Of a stretch of DNA of 64,000 nt, positions 35,973-44,061 are shown piece by piece. Each line of letters opens with the position of its first letter. Within the stretch, counting starts at the first letter, position 1. The stretch comes from an uncultured Coprococcus sp. (lineage in GTDB: Bacteria > Bacillota > Clostridia > Lachnospirales > Lachnospiraceae). The translations under genes and the position numbers were made by a program. Under the pieces are notes generated by a model. That model ran no database searches and was not told where the DNA came from. It saw only the letters and a program-made list of their open reading frames with translations. Where the stretch lies: assembly GCA_934277375.1 (NCBI GenBank), contig CAKQTZ010000007.1, forward strand, positions 141,471 to 205,470. The letters are read 5' to 3'.

Positions 35973-37067
35973 CTATCTGGAAGATTTAATCTCCATGACC
36001 GCATCTGTCTCAGCTGATATCGCATCTGCATCAAATGTATTTATCATAAATATCCTCTTCTTCATATCATCTGTGAGCACACACAGCGGACTGTTCTTCA
36101 GGTCATCATCCAGATATTCTACTGCTGCCTTATTGGCGCAGATGAACTGGAATTCATTTGTGAGTTCTGCGGATATGTCAGGTCTCAATATAAAGTTAAG
36201 GAACAGCTCTGCCTCCTCTTTGTGCTTTGAGCCTTTGAGCAGAACCATTGTATCCATTGAGAGTGAGCACTGCTCACCATCCATGACTACCTCAAGATCC
36301 GGATTCTCCTTCATCGCCTGGAGTGCCTCACCGCTGTACATGAGAGCAAGCGCTACCTCTCCCTTTGCCATACTGTCTCTCGTGTCTGTTGACGCTGCAA
36401 ATGCCTTGATATATGGATTCAGCTCACTTATATAATCCTTTGCCTTTGCAATATCATCGAGGTTGCCCGATGTAGGATCAAGGTCGCATCCCATCAGACC
36501 TACACTCATAATAGCCTGGGAATCATCCACAAGCAAAATATTATTCTTCAGATTATCATTCTTCAGATCTTCCATCTTGTGGATCTCTATACCATAGTCA
36601 TCCAGCATCTTTTTATTTGCTATCCATACACAGGATGTTCCCATATATGGAACACAGTACTCTCCATCCGGATCACACTGCATTGTCCTGTAAGTCTCAT
36701 CGATATTGTCATAATTGGTGATCACGTCCTTGTCCAGAGGCTCAAGCAGATCATTTGCCTTCATAGATTCTATGTAGAAGTTTGAAGGGACTGCAATATC
36801 ATATTCTGATCCGCCTCCAGCAATGAGCTTTGCCAGCATCTCGTCATTCGACTCAAATGTCGTCTCCACTACCTTTATGCCATATTCCTCCTCAAATTTA
36901 TTGAGAACATCTTCACTCATATACTCTGACCAGTTGTACAGATATATCTCCTTTGCGTATCCGTCTGCAGTTTTCTCTTCTGAATCGCTGCCACATGCTG
37001 TCATCGTAAATACCATTGTTGCTGCAAGTGCTACAGCAATCATTTTTTTGATTTTTCCTCTTACCAT
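35973..37067 (-). CDS. potD: Spermidine/putrescine-type substrate-binding lipoprotein
   Basis: 364-aa extracytoplasmic binding protein (ABC family 1/PotD). Signal peptide with lipobox 'VFTMTACGS' (Cys anchors to the membrane), then 'KEIYLYNWSEYMSEDVLNKF', 'YDIAVPSNFYIESMKANDLL', 'GTSCVWIANKKMLDDYGI' and 'GEVALALMYSGEALQAM', all PotD-like. ATG 37067 with AGGAGG 8 nt upstream is preferred to 37073. Here potD is separated from potABC by an amidohydrolase gene and a palindromic repeat cluster. The actual ligand may be a non-polyamine cationic compound. Confidence 0.9.
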   Translation of the reverse strand: MVRGKIKKMIAVALAATMVFTMTACGSDSEEKTADGYAKEIYLYNWSEYMSEDVLNKFEEEYGIKVVETTFESNDEMLAKLIAGGGSEYDIAVPSNFYIESMKANDLLEPLDKDVITNYDNIDETYRTMQCDPDGEYCVPYMGTSCVWIANKKMLDDYGIEIHKMEDLKNDNLKNNILLVDDSQAIMSVGLMGCDLDPTSGNLDDIAKAKDYISELNPYIKAFAASTDTRDSMAKGEVALALMYSGEALQAMKENPDLEVVMDGEQCSLSMDTMVLLKGSKHKEEAELFLNFILRPDISAELTNEFQFICANKAAVEYLDDDLKNSPLCVLTDDMKKRIFMINTFDADAISAETDAVMEIKSSR

Positions 37068-37114
37068 AGTCATTTCCTCCTTTTATTAAAAACCAGCCTG
37101 ATTATTTTTTATTA

Positions 37115-37200
37115 GGGTCAGGCCCCTCGTTGCTAAATGGGGTCAGGCCCCTATGTTTTTTTGGGGTCAGGCCCCTATGTTCCTAAAGGGGTCTGACCCC
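37115..37200. repeat. Cluster of four REP-like palindromes
   Basis: Four copies of a 12-13-bp palindrome lie at 37115-37126, 37139-37151, 37163-37175 and 37188-37200, each GGGGTC(A/T)G(G/A)CCCC apart from a shortened first copy, spaced 24-25 bp. They sit between the amidohydrolase and potD genes of one operon. Such GGGGTC-core palindromes occur dispersed in bacterial genomes and are associated with REP/RAYT systems. Confidence 0.8.
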
Positions 37201-37214
37201 TCCGTCACCAGTTG

Positions 37215-38870
37215 CTATGATACAGACCAGACTTTCTCACCGCCTATGTAAGTCTCTGTAATCTGCGTCTTGTAGATTTCTTCTTTCGGTATCGTCAGGA
37301 CATCGGCATCCAGCAATACGAAGTCGGCATCCTTGCCTATTTCTATGGAACCCTTTGTCTTCTCAAGCCTGTTCTGGTATGCTCCGCCATATGTGAGTAC
37401 CTGAAGACCATCCTCAACACTTATCGTCTCGCCGGTCCCCATCTCTTCCATCTCTGGATGTCCGGGCTGTTTTCTGTTCACCATAAGATGAAGTGCATCC
37501 ATAATTCTCGGTGGAATTGTTACCGGGAAGTCGCTGGCACAGCTTGTGACAATTCCAGCGTCAGTGATGGATCTCATGTAATATTCCTTGGAGGCTCTTT
37601 CTTCTCCGAGAAATGGCTTCTCCAAATTGTCATAATACACACTGTTTCTGAAGTGCCAGTATGGATTGGTGACCGCCACCACACCAAGGTTCTTCATCCT
37701 GTCCACATGCTCTGGCACCATGACCTGAAGATGTGTTATGGCATTCCTGTAATCCCTGTCTGTTTCTGTCTGTCCGTACTCATATGCATTCAGCACCTCG
37801 TCTATCGCCGCATCGCCTATCGCATGTGCATGTACATCATATCCCGCATCAAGAGCACGTTTCACCGCCGCATTTGTCCTCTCCTGGCTGAGCATTGGCT
37901 CACCCTTATCTCCCGGGGCATCCGCGTAATCATCTCTGAGAAAAGCTGTATGTCCTTCCACAACTCCATCTGCAAATATCTTTAACGTATTCACCTGTAT
38001 CTTAGGAACATACCGGAACTTCTCATGATACTTTGAAAGTTCAGCAAACACATAGTCCTCATCATCAACAGGCTCCAGCGTGTAACCTACCCTGAATGTC
38101 ACCTTCAGTTTTCCCTCGCTGTTAAGCTTTGCATATCCGGCAAATCTTCTGTCATAGTTCTGTTTCTTGTCAAACATTGGTTCAAATGCTATTGTGACGC
38201 CATTTGACAAGGCTATATCCTGATAACATTCTATGGCATGTGCAAAGTTGTCAGCAGTCATCTCAGGCAGCACCGCACTGAACAGATTGCCCGCCATCTC
38301 CTTGAACCATCCCGTTGGTCTGCTTGTTCCCGGATACCTCACTATCACACCATTTGGAACCTCAGCGGTAGTTTCATCAATTCCGACAAGTTCCATGGCT
38401 TTGCTGTTCACCCAATATGAGTGGTGATCCTCACTTATCATGACCATCGGCACATCCGTTGATATGTCATCCAGTATGTCAGCAGTCGGTCCCAAGGATC
38501 CAAATACTCCATTTTCAAAACCGGAACCGCTCACAACCTTCTCATCAGGGTGGCTTGCCATATAATCTTTTATCGCCGTCACATAATCGTCTATGCTCTC
38601 CTTATTTGCAAGGCTGACACCGTACACTATCTCAGTGGTGCTTGATATGTGTGCATGTCCTTCTGTCATTCCCGGTATCACAAGTCCTTTGTCATGTTCT
38701 ATAACCTGAGTGTTTTCGCCTGCATAGCGTTCTGCACCGGCTCTGTCACCCACGTATATGATCTTTCCATCGGTGACCGCCATAGCCTGTGCCAGACTGC
38801 GTTTGCTGTCCGCCGTATAGATTTTCCCATACACTATAAGGTCTGCTGTCTTCTTTGTCTTTTCATCCAT
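37215..38870 (-). CDS. Amidohydrolase family protein (Amidohydro_3 / YtcJ-like)
   Basis: 551-aa metal-dependent hydrolase. The composite barrel has the entry metal motif 'PGMTEGHAHIS', the segment 'NTLKIFADGVVEGHTAFLRD', the His pairs in 'DVHAHAIGDAAIDEVLNAYE' and 'AITHLQVMVPEHVD', and the final Asp in 'TSCASDFPV', so the metal site looks complete. The C-terminal 'GSIEIGKDADFVLLDAD' sheet is typical of the superfamily. Likely deacylates or cleaves an N-substituted amine or cyclic amide brought in by the adjacent transporter (inference). Lies between potC and the REP cluster. Confidence 0.87.
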   Translation of the reverse strand: MDEKTKKTADLIVYGKIYTADSKRSLAQAMAVTDGKIIYVGDRAGAERYAGENTQVIEHDKGLVIPGMTEGHAHISSTTEIVYGVSLANKESIDDYVTAIKDYMASHPDEKVVSGSGFENGVFGSLGPTADILDDISTDVPMVMISEDHHSYWVNSKAMELVGIDETTAEVPNGVIVRYPGTSRPTGWFKEMAGNLFSAVLPEMTADNFAHAIECYQDIALSNGVTIAFEPMFDKKQNYDRRFAGYAKLNSEGKLKVTFRVGYTLEPVDDEDYVFAELSKYHEKFRYVPKIQVNTLKIFADGVVEGHTAFLRDDYADAPGDKGEPMLSQERTNAAVKRALDAGYDVHAHAIGDAAIDEVLNAYEYGQTETDRDYRNAITHLQVMVPEHVDRMKNLGVVAVTNPYWHFRNSVYYDNLEKPFLGEERASKEYYMRSITDAGIVTSCASDFPVTIPPRIMDALHLMVNRKQPGHPEMEEMGTGETISVEDGLQVLTYGGAYQNRLEKTKGSIEIGKDADFVLLDADVLTIPKEEIYKTQITETYIGGEKVWSVS

Positions 38871-38947
38871 TTGTTATGCCTCCTTACCTTATATGTCTCC
38901 GGAACATATTCTGTATTTCCGAATTACCGCGCATCTATCTTACGGAA

Positions 38948-39778
38948 TTACTGTGCATCTATCTTGCGGATGTCTCTTATCTCCCTGCGCTTTGATATGA
39001 ACCTTCCAAGTGCCCCCGCAAGGAGGTAGATCACAACTATTCCGACTATCATCAGAGTTGATATGACATATACGTTTGTGGTGATCTTGCCTCTGACCAT
39101 TCCGTATACCTTGATAGGGAATGTGATATCCCCGGCTCCGGATACGAAGTAGCTGATTATTACATCATCTATCGAAAGTGTGATGGAAAGCAGCGCTCCG
39201 GATATGATTCCAGGTGTCAGCATCGGAATGGTGACACGCTTCAGCGTATGCCACTGATTTGCCCCAAGATCCATGGCTGCCTCCTCTATCGAGCTGTCAA
39301 AATTCGCAATTCGCGATCTAAGTGTGATGATGACAAATGGCAGACAGAATGTAACGTGTGCGAACACCATGGTCGCAAATCCCATGGTCATGCCCATCTT
39401 GGAAAACGATGCCAGGGACGCAAGTCCTATTACAAGCTCCGGGATGACTATCGGCACATACAGAAGTCCGTTGATGAACTTCTTGAGCTTGAACTCGTAC
39501 CTGTAAAGGCCTATGGTTGCCAGGGTTCCAAGAACCACCGATATGACCATGGAAACTAATGCCAGCTCTATGGACAGCCAGAAATTCTTCAGCAGCGAGT
39601 CTCCCTGGAACACCTCCAGATACCATTTGAGTGTGAATCCATCAAATGCTATATTTGAATTGTTCTTGTTGAACGAGAACAGGATGATAACAAACACCGG
39701 CATGTACAGGAACAGATATACAAGTGCCATGAATATGATCGATCCCGCGCCCATCTTCTTCTTTTCTTTTCGCTTCAT
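38948..39778 (-). CDS. potC: Polyamine-type ABC transporter permease
   Basis: 276-aa inner-membrane permease with ~6 TM helices and the EAA loop 'EEAAMDLGANQWHTLKRVTI'. 'LFLYMPVFVIILFSFNKN' and 'LSIDDVIISYFVSGAG' are PotC hallmarks. ATG 39778 has GGAGG 7 nt upstream. Starts 12 bp after potB. Confidence 0.92.
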   Translation of the reverse strand: MKRKEKKKMGAGSIIFMALVYLFLYMPVFVIILFSFNKNNSNIAFDGFTLKWYLEVFQGDSLLKNFWLSIELALVSMVISVVLGTLATIGLYRYEFKLKKFINGLLYVPIVIPELVIGLASLASFSKMGMTMGFATMVFAHVTFCLPFVIITLRSRIANFDSSIEEAAMDLGANQWHTLKRVTIPMLTPGIISGALLSITLSIDDVIISYFVSGAGDITFPIKVYGMVRGKITTNVYVISTLMIVGIVVIYLLAGALGRFISKRREIRDIRKIDAQ

Positions 39779-39790
39779 ATCCATCCCTCC

Positions 39791-40657
39791 TTATGCCAGA
39801 TCATCCAGATCTCCAACCTTGCTGTACGCCTTCAGCACAACCAGAGTGAAGATGATCAGAAGTACCGAGAACGCTGCGCCCAGTGGCCAGTTACGCGCTA
39901 CAAGGAACTGGTTCTGTATCAAATTGCCAAGATATGCCGCGCTGCCGCCGCCCATGACATCCGATATGAAGAATGCTCCAAGGCTCGGTATAAATACCTG
40001 TATCGTTCCTGCAAATATTCCCGGGAGTGTCATCGGAAGTATGACCCTGACAAATGTTTTTATCTTCTTTGCCCCCAGATCGTATGACGCCTCAACCAGC
40101 GAATGGTCGAGCTTTGATATGCTGCTCTGCAGCGGAAGAACCATGAACGGGAAGAAGGTATACACCATTCCAAAGAGGACTGCCCCCTCCGAGTACATCA
40201 TCTGTATCGGCTGGTCAATGATCCCGATCTTCATCAACAATGCATTTACAAATCCGCTGTCTCTCAGTATATTTGACCATCCATTCAGTCTGATGAGTCC
40301 ATTTACCCAGAATGGCAACATGATGAGAAGTGTGAGCATTCCGCGTATCTTGTCCGGCACCTTGCACAGCATATAAGCAAATGGATAAGATATGATGAGG
40401 CATATCACGCTTGTCTCAAATGCCATGACAACCGACTTCCACATGACCGTCAGATACAGCGGGTCAAATATCTTCTTATAACTGTCAATTGAGAACTTGC
40501 CGACAACTCCGCCATATGCACCCTTCGTCATAAAACTTATGACCACAACATATATAAGTGGGATGAGAAGGAAAAACAACAGCCACAGGGATGTTGGACC
40601 AACCATACACAATATCGGCAGAGTGTTCTTTTTCTCCTTTTTCTTTTTTTCTTTCAT
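39791..40657 (-). CDS. potB: Polyamine-type ABC transporter permease
   Basis: 288-aa permease with six TM helices. After a Lys-rich N terminus ('MKEKKKKEKKN') come 'GPTSLWLLFFLLIPLIYVVV', 'LIMLPFWVNGLIRLNGWSNI' and the EAA loop 'VEASYDLGAKKIKTFVRVIL'. AAGGAGG lies 7 nt before ATG 40657. Follows potA by ~60 bp. Confidence 0.92.
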   Translation of the reverse strand: MKEKKKKEKKNTLPILCMVGPTSLWLLFFLLIPLIYVVVISFMTKGAYGGVVGKFSIDSYKKIFDPLYLTVMWKSVVMAFETSVICLIISYPFAYMLCKVPDKIRGMLTLLIMLPFWVNGLIRLNGWSNILRDSGFVNALLMKIGIIDQPIQMMYSEGAVLFGMVYTFFPFMVLPLQSSISKLDHSLVEASYDLGAKKIKTFVRVILPMTLPGIFAGTIQVFIPSLGAFFISDVMGGGSAAYLGNLIQNQFLVARNWPLGAAFSVLLIIFTLVVLKAYSKVGDLDDLA

Positions 40658-40716
40658 AGCAAAGCCTCCTTGCATAGCCGAAACCTAATCCGGTTATCAT
40701 TACACGCAGATTTTTC

Positions 40717-41832
40717 TCATTTAAGAACTGCATCCTCTATGGCATCGTACATCTTATCCTCCTTGGTGTGTATGACAACCGCCTTGTCCGGCTCCCAGTA
40801 CACTGACACCGCCGTGCCATCAGGATATACCGTGGCATCAGGATGATTGTTGACCTTGACTTCCTTGCCATTTGGCAGTTCCACTATAGTCTTAAGGACC
40901 GAACCAACATAAATCTGATCCTTGACGATTCCTTTCAGGGTAAATCCATCCACCGGCTTGTCTGACAGATGCGTGTTTTCAGGACGTACCGATATGTAAA
41001 CGATCTCTTCCTTAACAAATCCCTCACCCTTCGCTCTGACCCTTCCATTCTCCATCGTGAGTCCAAGATCAGCGCCTTCTATGGTGTCCACATTTGCCTC
41101 GAATATGTTGGACTCTCCTATGAAGCTTGCAACAAATTTGGTCTGTGGGTTCTCGTATATCTCCTTTGCCGTACCGATCTGCTCGAAGTGTCCCTGATGC
41201 ATGACAGCTATCCTGTCGCTCATGGTAAGCGCCTCTTCCTGATCATGGGTTACATACACAAATGTGATTCCCAACTTCTTCTGCAGCCTCTTGAGTTCCA
41301 CCTGCATCTGCTTTCTGAGTTTCAGATCAAGTGCTCCGAGCGGCTCATCAAGAAGCAGTACCTTCGGTGAGTTTACCAGTGCCCTGGCAATTGCAACTCT
41401 CTGTTTCTGTCCACCTGACATCTGCGATGGCTTTCTCTTCTCAAATCCATGGAGCTGTACCAGATCCAGCATTTCCAGAACCTTTTTCTTTATCTCCTTC
41501 TTGTCCATCTTCTTCTCAACGAGGCCAAATGCTATGTTGTCAAAGACTGTCATGTGAGGGAAAAGAGCGTAACTCTGAAACACCGTGTTGACATCCCTGT
41601 TGTACGGTGCCAGCTCTGTGACATCCTTATCTTCTATGTATACATTTCCCTCCGTGGGTGTCTCAAAACCTGCAATGATACGAAGTGTGGTCGTCTTGCC
41701 ACAGCCTGATGAACCAAGCAATGTCAGGAACTCTCCCTCGTATATGTCAAGGCTGATGGGCTTCAGCACCTGATTATCGCCAAATGACTTTGTTATATTT
41801 TTAAGCTGTACTATTGCTTTTCTCTCTTCCAT
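40717..41832 (-). CDS. potA: Polyamine-type ABC transporter ATPase
   Basis: 371-aa ATPase: Walker A 'LGSSGCGKTTTLR', Q-loop 'VFQSYALFPHMTV', signature 'MSGGQKQRVAIARAL', Walker B 'VLLLDEPLGALD', switch His 'FVYVTHDQEEAL'. A C-terminal TOBE domain ('VYISVRPENTHLSDK', 'VGSVLKTIVELPNG') follows. ATG 41832 is preferred; TTG 41838 with GAGG closer is possible. 34 bp after the PII-like gene in the same transcript. Confidence 0.93.
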   Translation of the reverse strand: MEERKAIVQLKNITKSFGDNQVLKPISLDIYEGEFLTLLGSSGCGKTTTLRIIAGFETPTEGNVYIEDKDVTELAPYNRDVNTVFQSYALFPHMTVFDNIAFGLVEKKMDKKEIKKKVLEMLDLVQLHGFEKRKPSQMSGGQKQRVAIARALVNSPKVLLLDEPLGALDLKLRKQMQVELKRLQKKLGITFVYVTHDQEEALTMSDRIAVMHQGHFEQIGTAKEIYENPQTKFVASFIGESNIFEANVDTIEGADLGLTMENGRVRAKGEGFVKEEIVYISVRPENTHLSDKPVDGFTLKGIVKDQIYVGSVLKTIVELPNGKEVKVNNHPDATVYPDGTAVSVYWEPDKAVVIHTKEDKMYDAIEDAVLK

Positions 41833-41866
41833 CAGCAACTCACCTCACTCTTTTCTAAAGTAGTAA

Positions 41867-42205
41867 TCAAAGTATTGATTCTCCGTGTTCTCCTGTCCTT
41901 ATTCTCATGACATCGTCAACATTTGTTATAAATATCTTTCCGTCTCCAACCTGACCGGTGGAGAGTTTCTCGCATATCTCTGTGAGTATGTCATCCAGAT
42001 CCTCGTCAAGTATCACAGTCATGACGTAGAGCTTTGGCAGGAGGTTGATCTCCATTCCAAGCTTCTTGAATTCTTCGCTGTAGCCCTTCTGATGTCCGCA
42101 GCCCATGGCCGACATGACGGTGAGTCCACTGTATTCGTTCTTGCTGAGTATCTTCTTGAGTGGTTCAAGCTTCTCTGGTCTGATGATAAGTTCTATCTTC
42201 TTCAT
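41867..42205 (-). CDS. PII-family nitrogen regulatory protein
   Basis: 112-aa PII (GlnB/GlnK) homologue. The B/C-loop signature 'TGQVGDGKIFITNVDDVMRI' and 'RTGEHG' are intact, and the N terminus 'MKKIELIIRPEKLEPLKKIL' is standard. The T-loop is 'QKGYSEEFKKLGMEINLLPK', one residue short and without the Tyr51 that is uridylylated in proteobacteria. PII proteins sense 2-oxoglutarate/ADP/ATP and usually pair with ammonium channels; here it heads a polyamine-transporter operon, so it may gate that transporter (inference). ATG 42205, GGAGG 7 nt upstream. Confidence 0.9.
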   Translation of the reverse strand: MKKIELIIRPEKLEPLKKILSKNEYSGLTVMSAMGCGHQKGYSEEFKKLGMEINLLPKLYVMTVILDEDLDDILTEICEKLSTGQVGDGKIFITNVDDVMRIRTGEHGESIL

Positions 42206-42223
42206 ATCCATTCCTCCTTACAA

Positions 42224-42275
42224 ATAAAAAAGAGAGCAGCGGAGTCATATTCCTATGAGCTCCTTTGCTCTCTTT
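42224..42275 (-). terminator. Terminator-like attenuator in the leader of the PII-pot operon
   Basis: On the minus strand AAAGAGAGC...GGAG.TCATA pairs with TATGA.TCC...GCTCTCTTT around GGAA, followed by TTTTTTATTTG. It lies after the predicted start site (~42311) and 19 nt before the PII start codon, so transcription must pass it to reach the operon. Confidence 0.75.
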
Positions 42276-42317
42276 CATGTGTTCTTGTTTTAATTTTCAC
42301 TCATTGTAGAGTCTGGT

Positions 42318-42346
42318 ATAATACCAAGGTCAATGTTTTTTGCCAA
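42318..42346 (-). promoter_or_regulatory. Promoter of the PII-potABC operon
   Basis: TTGGCA (42341-42346), 17 bp, TATTAT (42318-42323) on the minus strand, followed by a ~105-nt leader holding the attenuator hairpin. Confidence 0.65.
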
Positions 42347-42475
42347 TTCTTTATTTCTTTATTTTATTCAGCGATTATGATTTATTTTGGCAACCTAGGT
42401 TTGGATTGGCTTAATATTATTAACTCAGTCCACCGTCCGGCCTACCTGTACCCTTTCAGTTGGATTTACTAACTT

Positions 42476-42966
42476 CTACTTCTCCTCCTCATTCTTCAAT
42501 ACTATTGAATTTACTGCCTCTATTAGATCGACTACACTGCTTCTGTCCACCAGAGCTACAGTCTCGCCATCCACCTGTGCCAGACAGCTGCTGCCGTCAT
42601 ACCGGTAAAGAGCCAATCTGACCTCTGATACGTTAGAATTATCAAAGTGGACCTTTAAACTGATCTCTTCTTTCTTCACGACCTCTATGTGGTCTGACAG
42701 GCTTTCATACTTTGCCAGGCAGTTCTTTTCCCTTGAGTCCCTTTGCCTCACCGACAAACTTCAGATACTCAAGTGGTGTCTCATTCGTGTATACAGGCGG
42801 TATCTCCGGCAGATAGCCTATACACCGCTTAGCCTGCTCCGGCTCCTCAAATTTGTCGTGGCCGTCTATCGTCACCTTTCCCTATCTCAAATGACAGGTC
42901 TCTCACCGCTACGAAATCTCCATAGCATTTCGTAAGATGTTCTAAATTCAGTTTTGTGACTTTTCT
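42476..42966 (-). pseudogene. Remnant of a GldA-type ABC ATPase fused by deletions to the end of a DUF4340 gene
   Basis: Three coding scraps lie in series on the minus strand. The first (to ~42890) reads 'LNLEHLTKCYGDFVAVRDLS' and 'FEIGKG', an ABC ATPase N terminus cut before Walker A. The second, in another frame (~42730-42880), reads 'VTIDGHDKFEEPEQAKRCIG', 'YLPEIPPVYTNETPLEYLKF', the segment normally ~40 residues later. The third (42476-~42735) reads 'LALYRYDGSSCLAQVDGETV' and 'VVDLIEAVNSIVLKNEEEK', like the C terminus of DUF4340 proteins from GldG-type ABC operons. The ATPase C terminus, permease and most of DUF4340 are missing. Internal deletions have destroyed the locus. Confidence 0.8.
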
Positions 42967-43010
42967 GTTATAAAAGTATGGAATATTGGTTGATTTTACC
43001 TGAGACACTA

Positions 43011-43040
43011 TTGACAGTTTCCTGTCCGGCACAATATATT
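43011..43040 (+). promoter_or_regulatory. Promoter of the lipoprotein gene
   Basis: TTGACA (43011-43016), 18 bp, TATATT (43035-43040). Confidence 0.65.
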
Positions 43041-43075
43041 GGTAATGTAGGGAGTTGGTTGAAAATTTTTAAGAC

Positions 43076-43116
43076 ATATCAGTCCATGCCAAAAGCATAT
43101 CTTAATGGACTGATAT
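43076..43116 (+). other. 5' UTR hairpin before the lipoprotein gene
   Basis: ATATCAGTCCAT and ATGGACTGATAT form a perfect 12-bp stem with a 17-nt loop, ending 6 nt before the GGGAGG ribosome binding site. There is no U-run. It could modulate translation or protect the mRNA 5' end. Confidence 0.55.
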
Positions 43117-43140
43117 CAGAAAAGGGAGGTTACGATTACT

Positions 43141-43950
43141 ATGAACAAACATTTAAAACATCTGCTGCTCACTTTGTGTATATTCTTATTCGGTTTTTCT
43201 CTCACCGGATGTGGTATCGCCACAACCACAAGTGTAAAGATCACCTCACAGACCAAGGCGAGCTGCACTGTATCCGTCGGTTTTGATGACGAATCGTTCA
43301 CTGCACTTGCAAAAGGCATGAATACAAGCAAAGCAAAACTCATCAAGGAGATGACGAAATCCGGATCTAAGTACACCAAGAAGAAAATTGACGGAAAGTC
43401 ATATTATCTTTTTTATTCCACCGTCCATAACAAGAATCTGAGCGAAATCGAGGATTATCTCAGCGAATCCGGATATACCAACGTATGCGTGTCGCCTAAG
43501 TATTTCTTTGCAACACTTGATCCTGAGTCTGCACAGAAACCCTCATCCTATGACTCAGATTCGTCCATCAACCTGTCCGATACAGACAACATTTCTTTCT
43601 ACATGAGCATGAAGATAACCTTCAAATCCAAGGTCAACTTCACAAACGGCACAGTGTCAAAAGACGGAAAAACTGTATCATGGACAATCAGGGATGCTAG
43701 TAAAAAAATAAGACTCTGTGCTTCGACAACCAAAGTGACCAAAACTGCAAGAAGCAAGTCAGTTGTAAATGGCAAGACATATAAGGCTGGAAGAAAACTG
43801 ACCGTCACCAATCCTAAGAGTCTCGCAAAGATGAAGCTTGATGGCAAGGCCATAAGACCAGGCAGGGCCGTTACTAAAAAGGGAACACACAAGCTTATCA
43901 TCTGGTCCAAGAATGGAAAAGTGCAGAGAGTTACATTTAAGATCAAATAA
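43141..43950 (+). CDS. Secreted lipoprotein, LppM-like N-terminal region
   Basis: 269-aa lipoprotein. A signal peptide ends in the lipobox 'GFSLTGCG' (Cys24). The segment after it ('SVKITSQTKASCTVSVGFDD') resembles the LppM/DUF3153-type beta domain, and 'ISFYMSMKITFKSKVNFTNG' with 'TVSKDGKTVSWTIRDASK' fits the same group. The C terminus 'YKAGRKLTVTNPKS' and 'GRAVTKKGTHKLIIWSKNG' looks like a short adhesion-type beta repeat. Function unknown. + strand, alone between opposite-strand operons, with GGGAGG 11 nt before the ATG. Confidence 0.8.
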   Translation: MNKHLKHLLLTLCIFLFGFSLTGCGIATTTSVKITSQTKASCTVSVGFDDESFTALAKGMNTSKAKLIKEMTKSGSKYTKKKIDGKSYYLFYSTVHNKNLSEIEDYLSESGYTNVCVSPKYFFATLDPESAQKPSSYDSDSSINLSDTDNISFYMSMKITFKSKVNFTNGTVSKDGKTVSWTIRDASKKIRLCASTTKVTKTARSKSVVNGKTYKAGRKLTVTNPKSLAKMKLDGKAIRPGRAVTKKGTHKLIIWSKNGKVQRVTFKIK

Positions 43951-44016
43951 TTTGATCGGTAAATTATAAGACAAGCCCTCGGGGCAAAATCGTCTGGGCA
44001 TTAATACAATCAACAT

Positions 44017-44060
44017 GACAGGAGCCAGGATATATGAATATCCTGGCTCCTGATTTTTTC
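44017..44060 (+). terminator. Terminator of the lipoprotein gene
   Basis: CAGGAGCCAGGATAT (44019-44033), 4-nt loop, ATATCCTGGCTCCTG (44038-44052), then ATTTTTTC. Perfect 15-bp stem; it also borders the end of the convergent cyclodeaminase gene. Confidence 0.9.
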
Positions 44061-44061
44061 T

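Noticed and set aside
37115..37200. CRISPR array
   Set aside because: Repeats are 13-bp palindromes with ~11-bp low-complexity spacers and no cas genes; this fits REP-like elements.
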